A stretch of DNA of 64,000 nucleotides from Bacteroidota bacterium. Its GTDB lineage: Bacteria > Bacteroidota > Bacteroidia > B-17B0 > Aurantibacillaceae. The translations under genes and the position numbers were made by a program. The stretch is from contig JAAFIL010000002.1 of the NCBI GenBank assembly GCA_013297775.1, forward strand, positions 1-64,000. Reading direction: 5' to 3'. The notes under the pieces were generated by a model. The model was not told where the DNA came from. It ran no database searches and saw nothing but the letters and a program-made list of their open reading frames with translations. Of the stretch, positions 45,615 to 53,790 are shown one piece after another (positions within the stretch are counted from its first letter, which is position 1; each line of letters opens with the position of its first letter).

Positions 45615-45651
45615 AAAAAGGTCATTTCAACATTTGAAATGACCTTTTTTA
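45615..45651 (+). terminator. intrinsic terminator of the small lipoprotein gene
   Basis: AAAAGGTCATTTCAA and TTGAAATGACCTTTT form a near-perfect stem of 14-15 bp with a short loop, followed by T residues. Confidence 0.9.
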
Positions 45652-45737
45652 TTTTAAGTCAGTCCCAATAAACAGGTTTGTTATAACTCGCTTTTTTCTT
45701 CGGTAAACCTTTTTAAATTTTCGGTTTTCAAAATTTT

Positions 45738-45815
45738 GGAAATAAATAATAAGTTTTACTATTAAACATAAAAGACCCGAAGCCATTATTTCGAGTTTTA
45801 GTTCTATAATTTATC
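45738..45815. repeat. decayed copy of the metK 3' flank and terminator
   Basis: About 78 bp match 60784-60862 with a handful of differences: GGAAATAAATAATA, ATTAAACATAAAA, ACCCGAAGCCATT, TTCTATAATTTAT. In this copy the terminator stem is broken (TTTCGAGTT instead of CTTCGGGTT), and no gene is attached to it. Confidence 0.7.
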
Positions 45816-45915
45816 ACTTCAAACCGACTAATTTTTTAATAATGTAAATTTGTGTTTACTACGACATAAAAAGACATGATGGTAAAATACAGAAATAAAA
45901 TTAGTCGGACAGCCA

Positions 45916-45968
45916 GTAACATTGATAAGGTAAATATTAAAAAAAGAAATAACCATTTTTGCATGGGC
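45916..45968 (-). pseudogene. 5' remnant of the 157-aa hypothetical gene (paralogue of 33358-33831)
   Basis: On the minus strand from 45968 the sequence reads MPMQKWLFLFLIFTLSML, nearly identical to the start of the intact gene at 33831. It then runs into unrelated sequence. The intergenic bases between this start and the SnoaL-like stop also match the 33.83-33.88 kb copy. Confidence 0.75.
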
Positions 45969-45997
45969 ATGCAGGTATAAGTAAAATCAGAATAACT

Positions 45998-46474
45998 TTA
46001 TTTTAACCCTCCATTTAAGGGCTGCTGCTCACTTTCAAAATTATCGTAATAGGTTAAATCTTTTGTGATTTTACCGTCTTTAATTTCAAAAATAGTACAT
46101 ATCGGTAATTCAAATTTGGTTTGGTCGGGCATCGTTCCTGTGGATACAAACTCAACAATCACGTTGTCGCCAGCTTCATACAGCGTTACAATTTCATCGT
46201 GTACATCTGGTATAAGATGTTGGAGTTCTGTATATTTTTTTACGATTTCGGCTTGGGTCATTTTAACAGCTTTGGTACCATAAACTGGATCTTTTAATTC
46301 GGGCGTTTCCACATATAAGGCTGCCATTTTTTGCCAGTTATGTGTATTAAAAATTTGATAATAGTTTTCAATCAAGCGTTTGTTGAGCGATTCCGTCGTT
46401 GAAGCCTGCTGAACTTTTATATGGCACGAAGCCAAAATACTACCAATTGCAATTGAAAAAATGAAACGAAGCAT
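45998..46474 (-). CDS. SnoaL-like / NTF2-fold lipoprotein
   Basis: A 158-aa protein. The start at 46474 gives a signal peptide with lipobox ILASC (Cys17). The body has the NTF2-like pattern of SnoaL/ester-cyclase proteins: NKRLIENYYQIFNTHNWQKMAALYVE, LIPDVHDEIVTLYEAGDNVIVEFVSTGT, and the C-terminal strand KDGKITKDLTYYDNF. Members are small cone-shaped barrels that bind hydrophobic ligands; catalytic function here is unknown. A broken paralogue lies at 33877-34192. Confidence 0.7.
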   Translation of the reverse strand: MLRFIFSIAIGSILASCHIKVQQASTTESLNKRLIENYYQIFNTHNWQKMAALYVETPELKDPVYGTKAVKMTQAEIVKKYTELQHLIPDVHDEIVTLYEAGDNVIVEFVSTGTMPDQTKFELPICTIFEIKDGKITKDLTYYDNFESEQQPLNGGLK

Positions 46475-46712
46475 AGATTTAATTTTACTTTCAAGATACA
46501 AAAAAATAGAATGTAAGCGCTCGAATAATTTTAAAGATTTTTTTGGATGGAAAATAGATTTATGTTGGTATAAATAGAAAGATATACGTTAACATAATCA
46601 GTTGATTTTATACAGTTGGAATTGTATTTTCTAAAAACTAAGGGTAAAAATATCCTTGAAAACACTAAATAATATCACTTAAACAGATGAGTTTTATCTT
46701 TTTTGAAGTCTT

Positions 46713-46720
46713 TAAATTTG
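46713..46720 (+). promoter_or_regulatory. -7 box TAAATTTG in front of the CBASS operon
   Basis: TAAATTTG matches TAnnTTTG and lies 14 bases before ATG 46735, inside the extra N-terminal reading frame from 46687. It favours the 46735 start. No matching -33 box is clear. Confidence 0.4.
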
Positions 46721-46734
46721 AAGAAAAAATTAAT

Positions 46735-47610
46735 ATGGTGAATTTACACACTTCATTCAAGAAATTCGAAGCTCAAATTTCTTTAACTTCCACTCAATTG
46801 GATTTGATTAAAAAAAGGCATGCTGCACTACGTGGAGTCATAACTGATTACTTTAAACAAAAAAATAGCATTTCAACTCCAGATTTTTTTATTCAAGGTT
46901 CCTATAAAATGGGTACAATGGTTCAAAAAAAAGATGGAAGTTTTGATGTTGATTTGGGTGTATTTTTTCCTGATAAACCGAGCTTAACGCCAACAACTAT
47001 GCAAAATCATATTTTGGAGGCTGTAAAAAATCAAACACATAACGGGGCACAGCATTTAAAGAAATGTATCCGCGTAAATTATAGCGGCGAATTTAATGCA
47101 GACTTACCCGTTTATTATCAAATTAGTTCAAATACTCAATCATACTTGGCTGTTAAAAATGGAGATTGGATAAAAGACGATCCAGAACAATTTATAAATT
47201 GGGTCAATGCGCACCGCCGATCGAAGGAGATAGATAATGATGGTCAATTATTACGCATAATAAAATACTTAAAAGTATGGGCTAATTTACTTTCGTTTAA
47301 AACACCTAGTGGCGTAGCTTTAACGGTTTGGGCTTGTGAGCATTTTATTGCTGTGAAAGATAGAGATGATAAGGCTTTATCAAAAACAATAGATGGCATC
47401 TATTCTAATTTTTATTGGTCTGTCTCTTGTAAATGTCCAGTTGAACCGTTTGACGATTTATTAAGTAATTTAGATAGCATTCAAAAGGATAAATTCAAAG
47501 AATCTTTAAAAAACTTTAAGGAAGATGCCAGTAAGGCTATAGACTCGTCGGATGTAAACTCAGCACTTTGGTATTGGAGTAAACATTTAGGTAGTAAATT
47601 TCAAAAGTAA
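46735..47610 (+). CDS. CD-NTase (cGAS/DncV-like nucleotidyltransferase) of a CBASS system
   Basis: A 291-aa protein from ATG 46735; an ATG at 46687 would add 16 residues of little conservation. It has a polymerase-beta-like active site: GSYKMGT (55-61), FDVDLGVFF with D71 and D73, and the third acidic residue in ADLPVYY (D123). The C-terminal helical domain carries LLRIIKYLKVWANLL and ends WYWSKHLGSKF. In CBASS such enzymes are switched on by phage infection and make a cyclic oligonucleotide; with STING effectors the known product is cyclic di-GMP (clade E enzymes). The effector gene follows after 4 bases. No Cap2/Cap3 or HORMA/TRIP13 accessory gene is present, so this is a minimal type I layout. 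Confidence 0.88.
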   Translation: MVNLHTSFKKFEAQISLTSTQLDLIKKRHAALRGVITDYFKQKNSISTPDFFIQGSYKMGTMVQKKDGSFDVDLGVFFPDKPSLTPTTMQNHILEAVKNQTHNGAQHLKKCIRVNYSGEFNADLPVYYQISSNTQSYLAVKNGDWIKDDPEQFINWVNAHRRSKEIDNDGQLLRIIKYLKVWANLLSFKTPSGVALTVWACEHFIAVKDRDDKALSKTIDGIYSNFYWSVSCKCPVEPFDDLLSNLDSIQKDKFKESLKNFKEDASKAIDSSDVNSALWYWSKHLGSKFQK

Positions 47611-47614
47611 AGGA

Positions 47615-48550
47615 ATGAGTCTTCTTAAACCAAAATTATTTATAGGCTCTTCTAGGTCGAACTTAAGTATTGCAGAGAAAGTAAAAAGTTACTTATCAAG
47701 TAATGTAGATTGTTCTATTTGGAATAGTCCAGAAATATGGGAAATTAACCAAAGTACTTTTGATAATTTATTGCGCTGCGTGTCTTACTTCGATTTCGGC
47801 TTATTTATAGCAACTGCAGATGATTGGACGCTTACAAAAGATAAAATTGTTATTGAACCCAGAGATAATGTCATTTTAGAAATGGCATTATTTTGTGGGG
47901 CGTTAGGAAGAGACAAATCATTCTTGATGGTGGAAGAGGGGATTAAACTCCCTACTGATTTTGACGGTATTTATATGCCATATTTTAAAAAAGAGGATGA
48001 AAAATCTATTCAAAGTGCCTGCGACGCCTATTCAAAAAGGATAACACAGCATTACCGATTGGGGTATCTTAGTTTATATCCCACAACGGCTTTGGCTATT
48101 GGTTATTATAAAAATTTTATTTCAGGGCTTGTTGAACGAATAAATGAAGCAGAAGAAATTATAATTGACGGTAAAAGATATTCAGATTTTAAACTAAAAG
48201 TAGTTCTCCCTAAAGATTTAAAAGGTAACATTCGCGAAAGAGCAACTTTATTTTATAAGCGGAACAATCTTTTATCGAATTCGTTAAACACAAAATATAG
48301 ACCCTATCCTTCGTGGTTTATGTTTGATGCTGCTCAAGCACCACAAGCCTTTTTGTACGATATGCCAACCACGTTAACTGGAATTGACGATGCTATTGAA
48401 CTCATTTTACAAAAAACATTTCATGGGAGAACCAACTTGCAAGAGATTATTGAACAAAGGGAATTAAGTAACTTTAAGCGTGTGCTAAAAATGCAAATTG
48501 ATAAAAGTCCGTTTGCGCAGGAAATAGTAGAAATTATAGATGAATTTTAG
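47615..48550 (+). CDS. TIR-STING effector of a CBASS system
   Basis: A 311-aa protein. Residues 6-145 form a TIR-like domain: KLFIGSSRSNLSIAEKV, then the NADase-type motif PRDNVILEMALFCGALGRDKSF with the likely catalytic Glu89. Residues about 156-311 match bacterial STING: TALAIGYYKNFISGLVERI (158-176) as the first helix, RPYPSWFMFD (229-238), and DMPTTLTGIDDAI (249-261), which should lie in the cyclic di-GMP pocket. In studied homologues ligand binding makes STING filaments that activate TIR to destroy NAD+, killing the infected cell. Coupled to the CD-NTase by a 4-base gap. Function here is by family and context. Confidence 0.88.
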   Translation: MSLLKPKLFIGSSRSNLSIAEKVKSYLSSNVDCSIWNSPEIWEINQSTFDNLLRCVSYFDFGLFIATADDWTLTKDKIVIEPRDNVILEMALFCGALGRDKSFLMVEEGIKLPTDFDGIYMPYFKKEDEKSIQSACDAYSKRITQHYRLGYLSLYPTTALAIGYYKNFISGLVERINEAEEIIIDGKRYSDFKLKVVLPKDLKGNIRERATLFYKRNNLLSNSLNTKYRPYPSWFMFDAAQAPQAFLYDMPTTLTGIDDAIELILQKTFHGRTNLQEIIEQRELSNFKRVLKMQIDKSPFAQEIVEIIDEF

Positions 48551-49331
48551 AACGGTAGTCCTAATCTAGATTTGGACCTTTCTATTTATTATTATAAAAA
48601 ATTGGAGTAAAAGACTAAACGTTAGCTAATAGTTTGTCCGTTTAACAGATAGAACACACTATTAAAATTAAAACCTCGATATTAAATATCCCCTCAACGT
48701 GAGGGATTATTTCGACTTCGCTCAAAATAAATTCTGCAATAGCCTACGAAGGGCTTTTGCGAACAGATACGCGAGCGGCTGAGTTTGCGCACGAGGACCC
48801 CCGAACGCCGCAGTAAATGTAGCAAAAGACCAAGCAGCTAAAGCAAGTTCAACCCTTCAATAGAGTTCTGCATTAACTTAAATAGAACAGTGTTAGAGAC
48901 TCTCTATCTGCCAACAAACCTTATATAGAACACGCCATTAAAAAAATAAATGTTGAATCGCTCACGTTCTTAATGAATCGTTAATGGATTTATACTCAAG
49001 AAAAGTTTTCTACAAATTTAAGTTCAGCCCTTTCCTCTCCATTTAGTGTTATACCAATATCGGTTCTAAAAGATACAAGTTGAACCAGAATTATTTTTCT
49101 TTTAGGCGACGAAAAAATTATAGGCGTAGCAAGGCCTACGGGTATAATTTTTGAGGAAGTATAAGAGAAAAAGAAACTGGATCAACGTATCTTTTAGAAA
49201 TGATGTTGGTATTAAACATTGCTGACGGAACCGCCCTCTGTTTCATAAAATTTTATAAGGTTTATAAACACAAGCACCCGCAATCGAAAGTTTTACCTTA
49301 AATTTAACCTGATATTTTTCATCTACTCACT
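48551..49331. other. 781-bp gap with repeats beside the CBASS operon
   Basis: No coding frame is supported. It holds a short dispersed repeat at 48699-48725 (shared with 22659-22685), a GC-richer patch at about 48740-48835 and R1 copy C at 49052-49211. No tRNA or integrase that would mark a larger island edge. Confidence 0.5.
49052..49211. repeat. 160-bp near-palindromic element R1, copy C
   Basis: Identical to copy B at 32920-33079 over all 160 bp, which points to recent copying or gene conversion. It lies between the CBASS operon and the AsmA-like gene. Confidence 0.85.
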
Positions 49332-52148
49332 ATGGCATCAACAGTAAAAAAAAGCATTTTTAAACGCCTTTTAAAATGGACGGGCATTGGTTTCTTAGTA
49401 ATCATTATTGCATTAATAGCAATTCCTTTTTTATTCAAAGATAAGTTAGTGGCGTTGGCTAAAGCCGAAGCCAACAAAAGCCTCAACGCCAAGGTTGATT
49501 TTGGAGAGTTTGATTTAACTGTATTTTCTTCTTTCCCCGATTTGCGTTTTAAAATTAATAACGTGCAAGTGATCGGGATTAATGAATTTAAAAACGATAC
49601 CCTCGCCAATATTGGTCAACTTAGCACCGATATAAATCTCAAAAGTTTATTTGGCGATAAATACCAAATTAATTCTATAGTGATTGATAAGGCTCGCTTG
49701 CAGGCCAAAGTGCTTTTTAATGGTAAAGCCAATTGGGATATTGCCAAACCATCTACCGACAGCTTGGGTCAACCAACCCCCGAAAGTACCGAGCCTTCTA
49801 AGTTTGCCATGAAGCTAAAAGAGCTCAAAATTAAAGACGCTTATATTGTTTACGACGAACAACAAAGCAATATGTATAGCAAACTCGAAGGGTTTAATTA
49901 CGATTTATCGGGCGATTTTACGCAAGATAATTTTGTTCTTTCTAACTTATTAGATATTGCCAAAACAACTTTTAAAATGGGCGGCGTGGCGTATTTAAAC
50001 GAAGCACACACACGCTTTAAAGCCGATTTAGAAGCGGATATGCCTCAATTGAAATTTACTTTTAAAGATAACCAACTCGATCTTAACGATTTGGGTTTGG
50101 GCTTTAATGGCTTTGTGGCTTTGCCCGATACCAATGTAGATATGGACCTAACGTTTAACGCCAAACAAACAGCATTTAAATCGATCTTATCTCTTATACC
50201 TAGCGTTTACAGTAAAGATTTTGCGAATGTTAAAACAGAAGGCAATCTTCGTTTAAAAGGTTTTGCTAAAGGTCGTTACAACGGTGCTTCGATGCCCGCT
50301 TTTGGCCTCGATTTAGGCATTCAAAATGCAATGTTTAAATACCCCTCTTTACCCAAAAGTGTCAACAATATTAACGTAGATGTAAACGTCAACAATCCCA
50401 ATGGTCAATTAGATAATACGACTATTGATGTCAATACATTTCACATCGAAATGGCTGGCAATCCAATAGACTTAACGGCGCATGTTAAAACGCCCATCTC
50501 AGATCCTAATTTGCAAGCCAATGTAAAAGGCATTATTGTACTTAGCAGCGTTAAAGAATTTATTCCGCTCGAAAAAGGCGACGACATGAATGGCACAATT
50601 AAAGCAGATGTAAGCGTAGCCGGACGCATGAGCTCTATTGAAAAAAAACAATATGAAAATTTTAAAGCCAGTGGTGCTTTAGAAATAGATAAAATGAATT
50701 ATAAAACAACAACTTTACCTTACGAAGTTATTTTAAACACCATGAAATTGAACTTCTCTAATCAGTTTGTAGAACTAGCTGCTTTTGATGCTTTGATGGG
50801 CAAAAGTGATGTGCAAGCCAATGGTAAGATTGAAAATTTTATGCAGTATATTTTTAAAGACGATTTAATTAAAGGGAGTTTTAATTTAACCTCTAAGTTG
50901 ATGGATCTCAATCAACTGATGGCATCGTCAAGTTCGTCGGTGGCAGCCACAAACACAGCAGCACCAAGTTCTACGGCAGCAACAGGGCCAGTTGAAGTGC
51001 CAGGTAATATTGATTTTGTATTGAACTCTAAACTTGGCAAAGTGCTTTATACCAATTTAGAATTAAACAATGTAGATGGCACCATTATTGTTCGCGAACG
51101 TAAAGTGGATATGAGTAATTTACAAATGAACACGATGGGAGGCGCGCTAACAGTAAATGGCTATTACGAAACTACTAATCCTAAAAAACCAACCACCTCT
51201 TTAAATTTAAAGGTAGAGAATTTCGATATTCAACAATCGTTTAAAACGTTTAATACGGTTCAAAAATTAGCACCTGCCGCCGAGTACGCTAAAGGTTTAT
51301 TTACGGCCACTCTCGAAAACTTTAAAGTGGGTTTAAACGAAAAAATGGAGCCCGATTTAAGTACGGTTAATGCCCGTGGTACTTTTAAAACCAATGCCGT
51401 AAGTGTGGGAGGTTTTCCACCTTTTGTAAAATTAGGCGAGGCCCTTAAATTAGAACAATTGAAAAATGTAGATGTCAAAAATTTGAGTTTGGATTATTTT
51501 ATCAAAGATGGACGTATCAACTTTAAACCTTTTACGACTAAGATTGCGAACATTCCGGCCAACATCGAAGGCAGTACAGGCTTAGACCAAACGATTGATT
51601 ATAAATGGAAAATGGAAGTGCCTCGTGCCATGTTTGGTGCGGGTGCCAATTCGGTTGTTAATGGATTGTTGGGGCAGGCCAATGCCGCAGCAGGCACCAA
51701 CCTGCAATTGGGCGAAAAAATTAATGTTACGGCTCTGTTTGGAGGCACCGTTACCAAGCCAACCATTAAAACAGGCCTAAAAGACGAAGCGAAATCGGCT
51801 GTAGCCACGGTAACTACGCAAGCCCTCAACACGGCTATTAACAAGGCGCAAGAAGAAGCACAAAAAATACTCGACGATGCCAAAGTGCAGGTAGATAAAT
51901 TAAAAGCCGATGCGCAAACTCTAGCCGATAAAACCCGAACAGAAGGGTATGCCGCTGCCGATAAATTAGTAGAGGAGGCTAATAACCCAATTGCTAAAAT
52001 AGCGGCGCGCAAGGCTGCCGAAGTAGCTAAAAAAGAGGTGGATAAAAAAGTTCAGAAAGCCTTAGACGAGAGCGATGCCCGCGCCAATAAAATTTTAGAA
52101 GATGCCAAAGCCAAAGCCGATGCTAAAGCCAATGAAGCTAAAAAATAA
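49332..52148 (+). CDS. AsmA-family protein with charged helical tail
   Basis: A 938-aa protein. One N-terminal membrane segment (about 17-36) is followed by a long beta-rich periplasmic region of AsmA/TamB type: AKAEANKSLNAKVDFGEFDLTVFSSFPDLRFKINNV near the start and DYKWKMEVPRAMFG near residue 755. AsmA-like proteins bridge the membranes and are linked to lipid transport to the outer membrane. The last 120 residues (about 820-938) form a charged Ala/Lys/Asp helical tail with heptad-like repeats (KAQEEAQKILDDAKVQVDKLK). A Ser/Ala/Thr linker at about 530-550 splits the body. Monocistronic. Confidence 0.85.
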   Translation: MASTVKKSIFKRLLKWTGIGFLVIIIALIAIPFLFKDKLVALAKAEANKSLNAKVDFGEFDLTVFSSFPDLRFKINNVQVIGINEFKNDTLANIGQLSTDINLKSLFGDKYQINSIVIDKARLQAKVLFNGKANWDIAKPSTDSLGQPTPESTEPSKFAMKLKELKIKDAYIVYDEQQSNMYSKLEGFNYDLSGDFTQDNFVLSNLLDIAKTTFKMGGVAYLNEAHTRFKADLEADMPQLKFTFKDNQLDLNDLGLGFNGFVALPDTNVDMDLTFNAKQTAFKSILSLIPSVYSKDFANVKTEGNLRLKGFAKGRYNGASMPAFGLDLGIQNAMFKYPSLPKSVNNINVDVNVNNPNGQLDNTTIDVNTFHIEMAGNPIDLTAHVKTPISDPNLQANVKGIIVLSSVKEFIPLEKGDDMNGTIKADVSVAGRMSSIEKKQYENFKASGALEIDKMNYKTTTLPYEVILNTMKLNFSNQFVELAAFDALMGKSDVQANGKIENFMQYIFKDDLIKGSFNLTSKLMDLNQLMASSSSSVAATNTAAPSSTAATGPVEVPGNIDFVLNSKLGKVLYTNLELNNVDGTIIVRERKVDMSNLQMNTMGGALTVNGYYETTNPKKPTTSLNLKVENFDIQQSFKTFNTVQKLAPAAEYAKGLFTATLENFKVGLNEKMEPDLSTVNARGTFKTNAVSVGGFPPFVKLGEALKLEQLKNVDVKNLSLDYFIKDGRINFKPFTTKIANIPANIEGSTGLDQTIDYKWKMEVPRAMFGAGANSVVNGLLGQANAAAGTNLQLGEKINVTALFGGTVTKPTIKTGLKDEAKSAVATVTTQALNTAINKAQEEAQKILDDAKVQVDKLKADAQTLADKTRTEGYAAADKLVEEANNPIAKIAARKAAEVAKKEVDKKVQKALDESDARANKILEDAKAKADAKANEAKK

Positions 52149-52251
52149 ATGTTGTATAAAGTGCCTTCTTGAAATTTGGCAATAAATCTAAGTAATTGAC
52201 CATCAAATTATTGTATATCAACTAAAAACTAGTACTTCGGGTTAATTTTAA

Positions 52252-52259
52252 TAACTTTG
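52252..52259 (+). promoter_or_regulatory. -7 box TAACTTTG upstream of the TPR gene
   Basis: TAACTTTG matches TAnnTTTG. It lies 107 bases before ATG 52367, so a leader of about 100 bases is expected; I see no clear regulatory fold in it. Confidence 0.35.
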
Positions 52260-52366
52260 TAATCGTAAAAAAAGAGTTTTATTTGTTAACTAGAAATCTA
52301 CAAAACAATTTAATGCTGCTTTTTTTGAAACAATGCTTAATTATTTAATACGAACAGGAATATAGT

Positions 52367-53773
52367 ATGAGTGAATTTGAGAACGATGGACCCGATAACG
52401 ACGAGTTTGAAGAAAGTCTAAAACGTTTCGAAGAAATGGTAAGCACTGGAAATCCCGCTTTTTTTGATGTGGATGAACTGTGCGATATAATAGATTATTT
52501 TATGCAATGGGCCAATTACGAAATGGCTAAAAAAGCAATTGACTATGGCTTAGAACGATTCACCTATTCGAGTGCCATTAAAATAAAACAAGCCCAATAT
52601 TTATCTACTCAACATTTTACACACGAAGCCTTAACGCTTCTAAATGAAGTGGAACAAATTGAACAAAATAATTTCGATTTATACATGGCGCGTGGCTACA
52701 TCTACAGCCAAATGGGATTGGGCGAACAAGCCATCGAAAATTTTAAAAATGCTTTGCCTTTGGCCGAATATAAAGACGATGTTTACCTCGCTTTAGGAAT
52801 TGAATTTTTAAACGAAGATAAACCCGACGATGCTTTGTTTTACCTCAAAAAAGCCCTTAAAACCAATCCTAAAAACGAAGTAGCCTTAAACGAATTAAGT
52901 TTGTGCTACGATTTAACTGGAAAAAGCGAAGAGGCCATTCAATTTTTTGAACAGTACATTGATCAATTTCCATACAGTTATTATGCTTGGTTTAATTTAG
53001 GTTTAGCCTATAGCCGTTTTCAATTATTCGAAAAAGGAATTGAAGCGTATGATTATGCAATTGCCATTAACGAGCAATTTAGTTCGGCTTACTTTAACAA
53101 AGCCAATGCCCTAGCGCAATTAGATCGTTACAAAGAAGCCATTGACGTTTATAAAGAAACCTTTAAGTACGAAGAACACGATGCCATGACGCATTATTAC
53201 ATTGGCGAGTGTTACGAAAACCTGCAACAATGGGAAGAAGCCTTAATTCATTATAACAAATCGGTTAAACTCGACCCCGCCCATGGCGACTCGTGGTTAG
53301 CCATAGGTGTGGTGCTCGATGCGTTGAACCGCCTAACCGAAAGCGTACATTACGTTAAAAAAGCACTCGAAATAAATCCGAACGATCCCGAATATTGGTA
53401 CGTGTTTGCCGAAGTGCAACAAAAATTAGGCTTCTTAGAAGAGTCGGCTATGGCGTTTCAACGGGTAATAGAATTGGAATATACCGATTACGACGTGTGG
53501 CTCGATTATGCTAGTTTGCTGCACGAAGCAGGGTATATTAAAGATTGCTTAGAAGCCTTGGCCGAAGGTATTAAACTCTTCCCCGATGTACCCGAACTGT
53601 ATTACCGCATGGGTATTGTTTTGCTGCACCAAGCCGAGCGCGAAGAAGCGTTTGGTTTTTTACACAAAGCCCTCCAAATGGATTTTAGTAAACACGAAGC
53701 CCTTTTTGAATATGCTCCTTTGGTTATGCACGACCAAGAAGTTATGCAATTAATCAATCATTATAAAAAATAA
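52367..53773 (+). CDS. tetratricopeptide repeat protein
   Basis: A 468-aa cytoplasmic protein with no signal peptide, built of about 11-12 TPR units from residue 45 on (for example AYIYSQMGLGEQAIENFKNALPL-like units; YYAWFNLGLAYSRFQLFEKGIEAYDYAI; DSWLAIGVVLDALNRLTESVHYV). The first 30 residues are very acidic. TPR arrays serve as protein-binding scaffolds; the partner is unknown. The phosphosulfolactate-synthase-like gene starts 17 bases downstream, so the two are probably cotranscribed. Confidence 0.88.
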   Translation: MSEFENDGPDNDEFEESLKRFEEMVSTGNPAFFDVDELCDIIDYFMQWANYEMAKKAIDYGLERFTYSSAIKIKQAQYLSTQHFTHEALTLLNEVEQIEQNNFDLYMARGYIYSQMGLGEQAIENFKNALPLAEYKDDVYLALGIEFLNEDKPDDALFYLKKALKTNPKNEVALNELSLCYDLTGKSEEAIQFFEQYIDQFPYSYYAWFNLGLAYSRFQLFEKGIEAYDYAIAINEQFSSAYFNKANALAQLDRYKEAIDVYKETFKYEEHDAMTHYYIGECYENLQQWEEALIHYNKSVKLDPAHGDSWLAIGVVLDALNRLTESVHYVKKALEINPNDPEYWYVFAEVQQKLGFLEESAMAFQRVIELEYTDYDVWLDYASLLHEAGYIKDCLEALAEGIKLFPDVPELYYRMGIVLLHQAEREEAFGFLHKALQMDFSKHEALFEYAPLVMHDQEVMQLINHYKK

Positions 53774-53790
53774 GACCCCAACTTTCACCC

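Noticed and set aside
45425-45637. Second 70-aa frame overlapping the small lipoprotein
   Set aside because: Shadow frame of Leu/Gln-rich nonsense without a signal peptide; the lipoprotein frame has a lipobox and a terminator.
46687-46734. Upstream ATG for the CD-NTase
   Set aside because: A TAAATTTG -7 box lies within this stretch, and CD-NTases usually begin just before the FxxF/I helix, as with ATG 46735. Kept as a possible alternative.
46501-49331. A larger defence island or prophage around the CBASS operon
   Set aside because: No integrase, phage structural genes, restriction genes or attachment repeats are seen; neighbours are core envelope genes and small repeats.
51599-52012. Minus-strand 137-aa open frame inside the AsmA-like gene
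   Set aside because: Shadow of the Ala-rich tail; no start context or family match.
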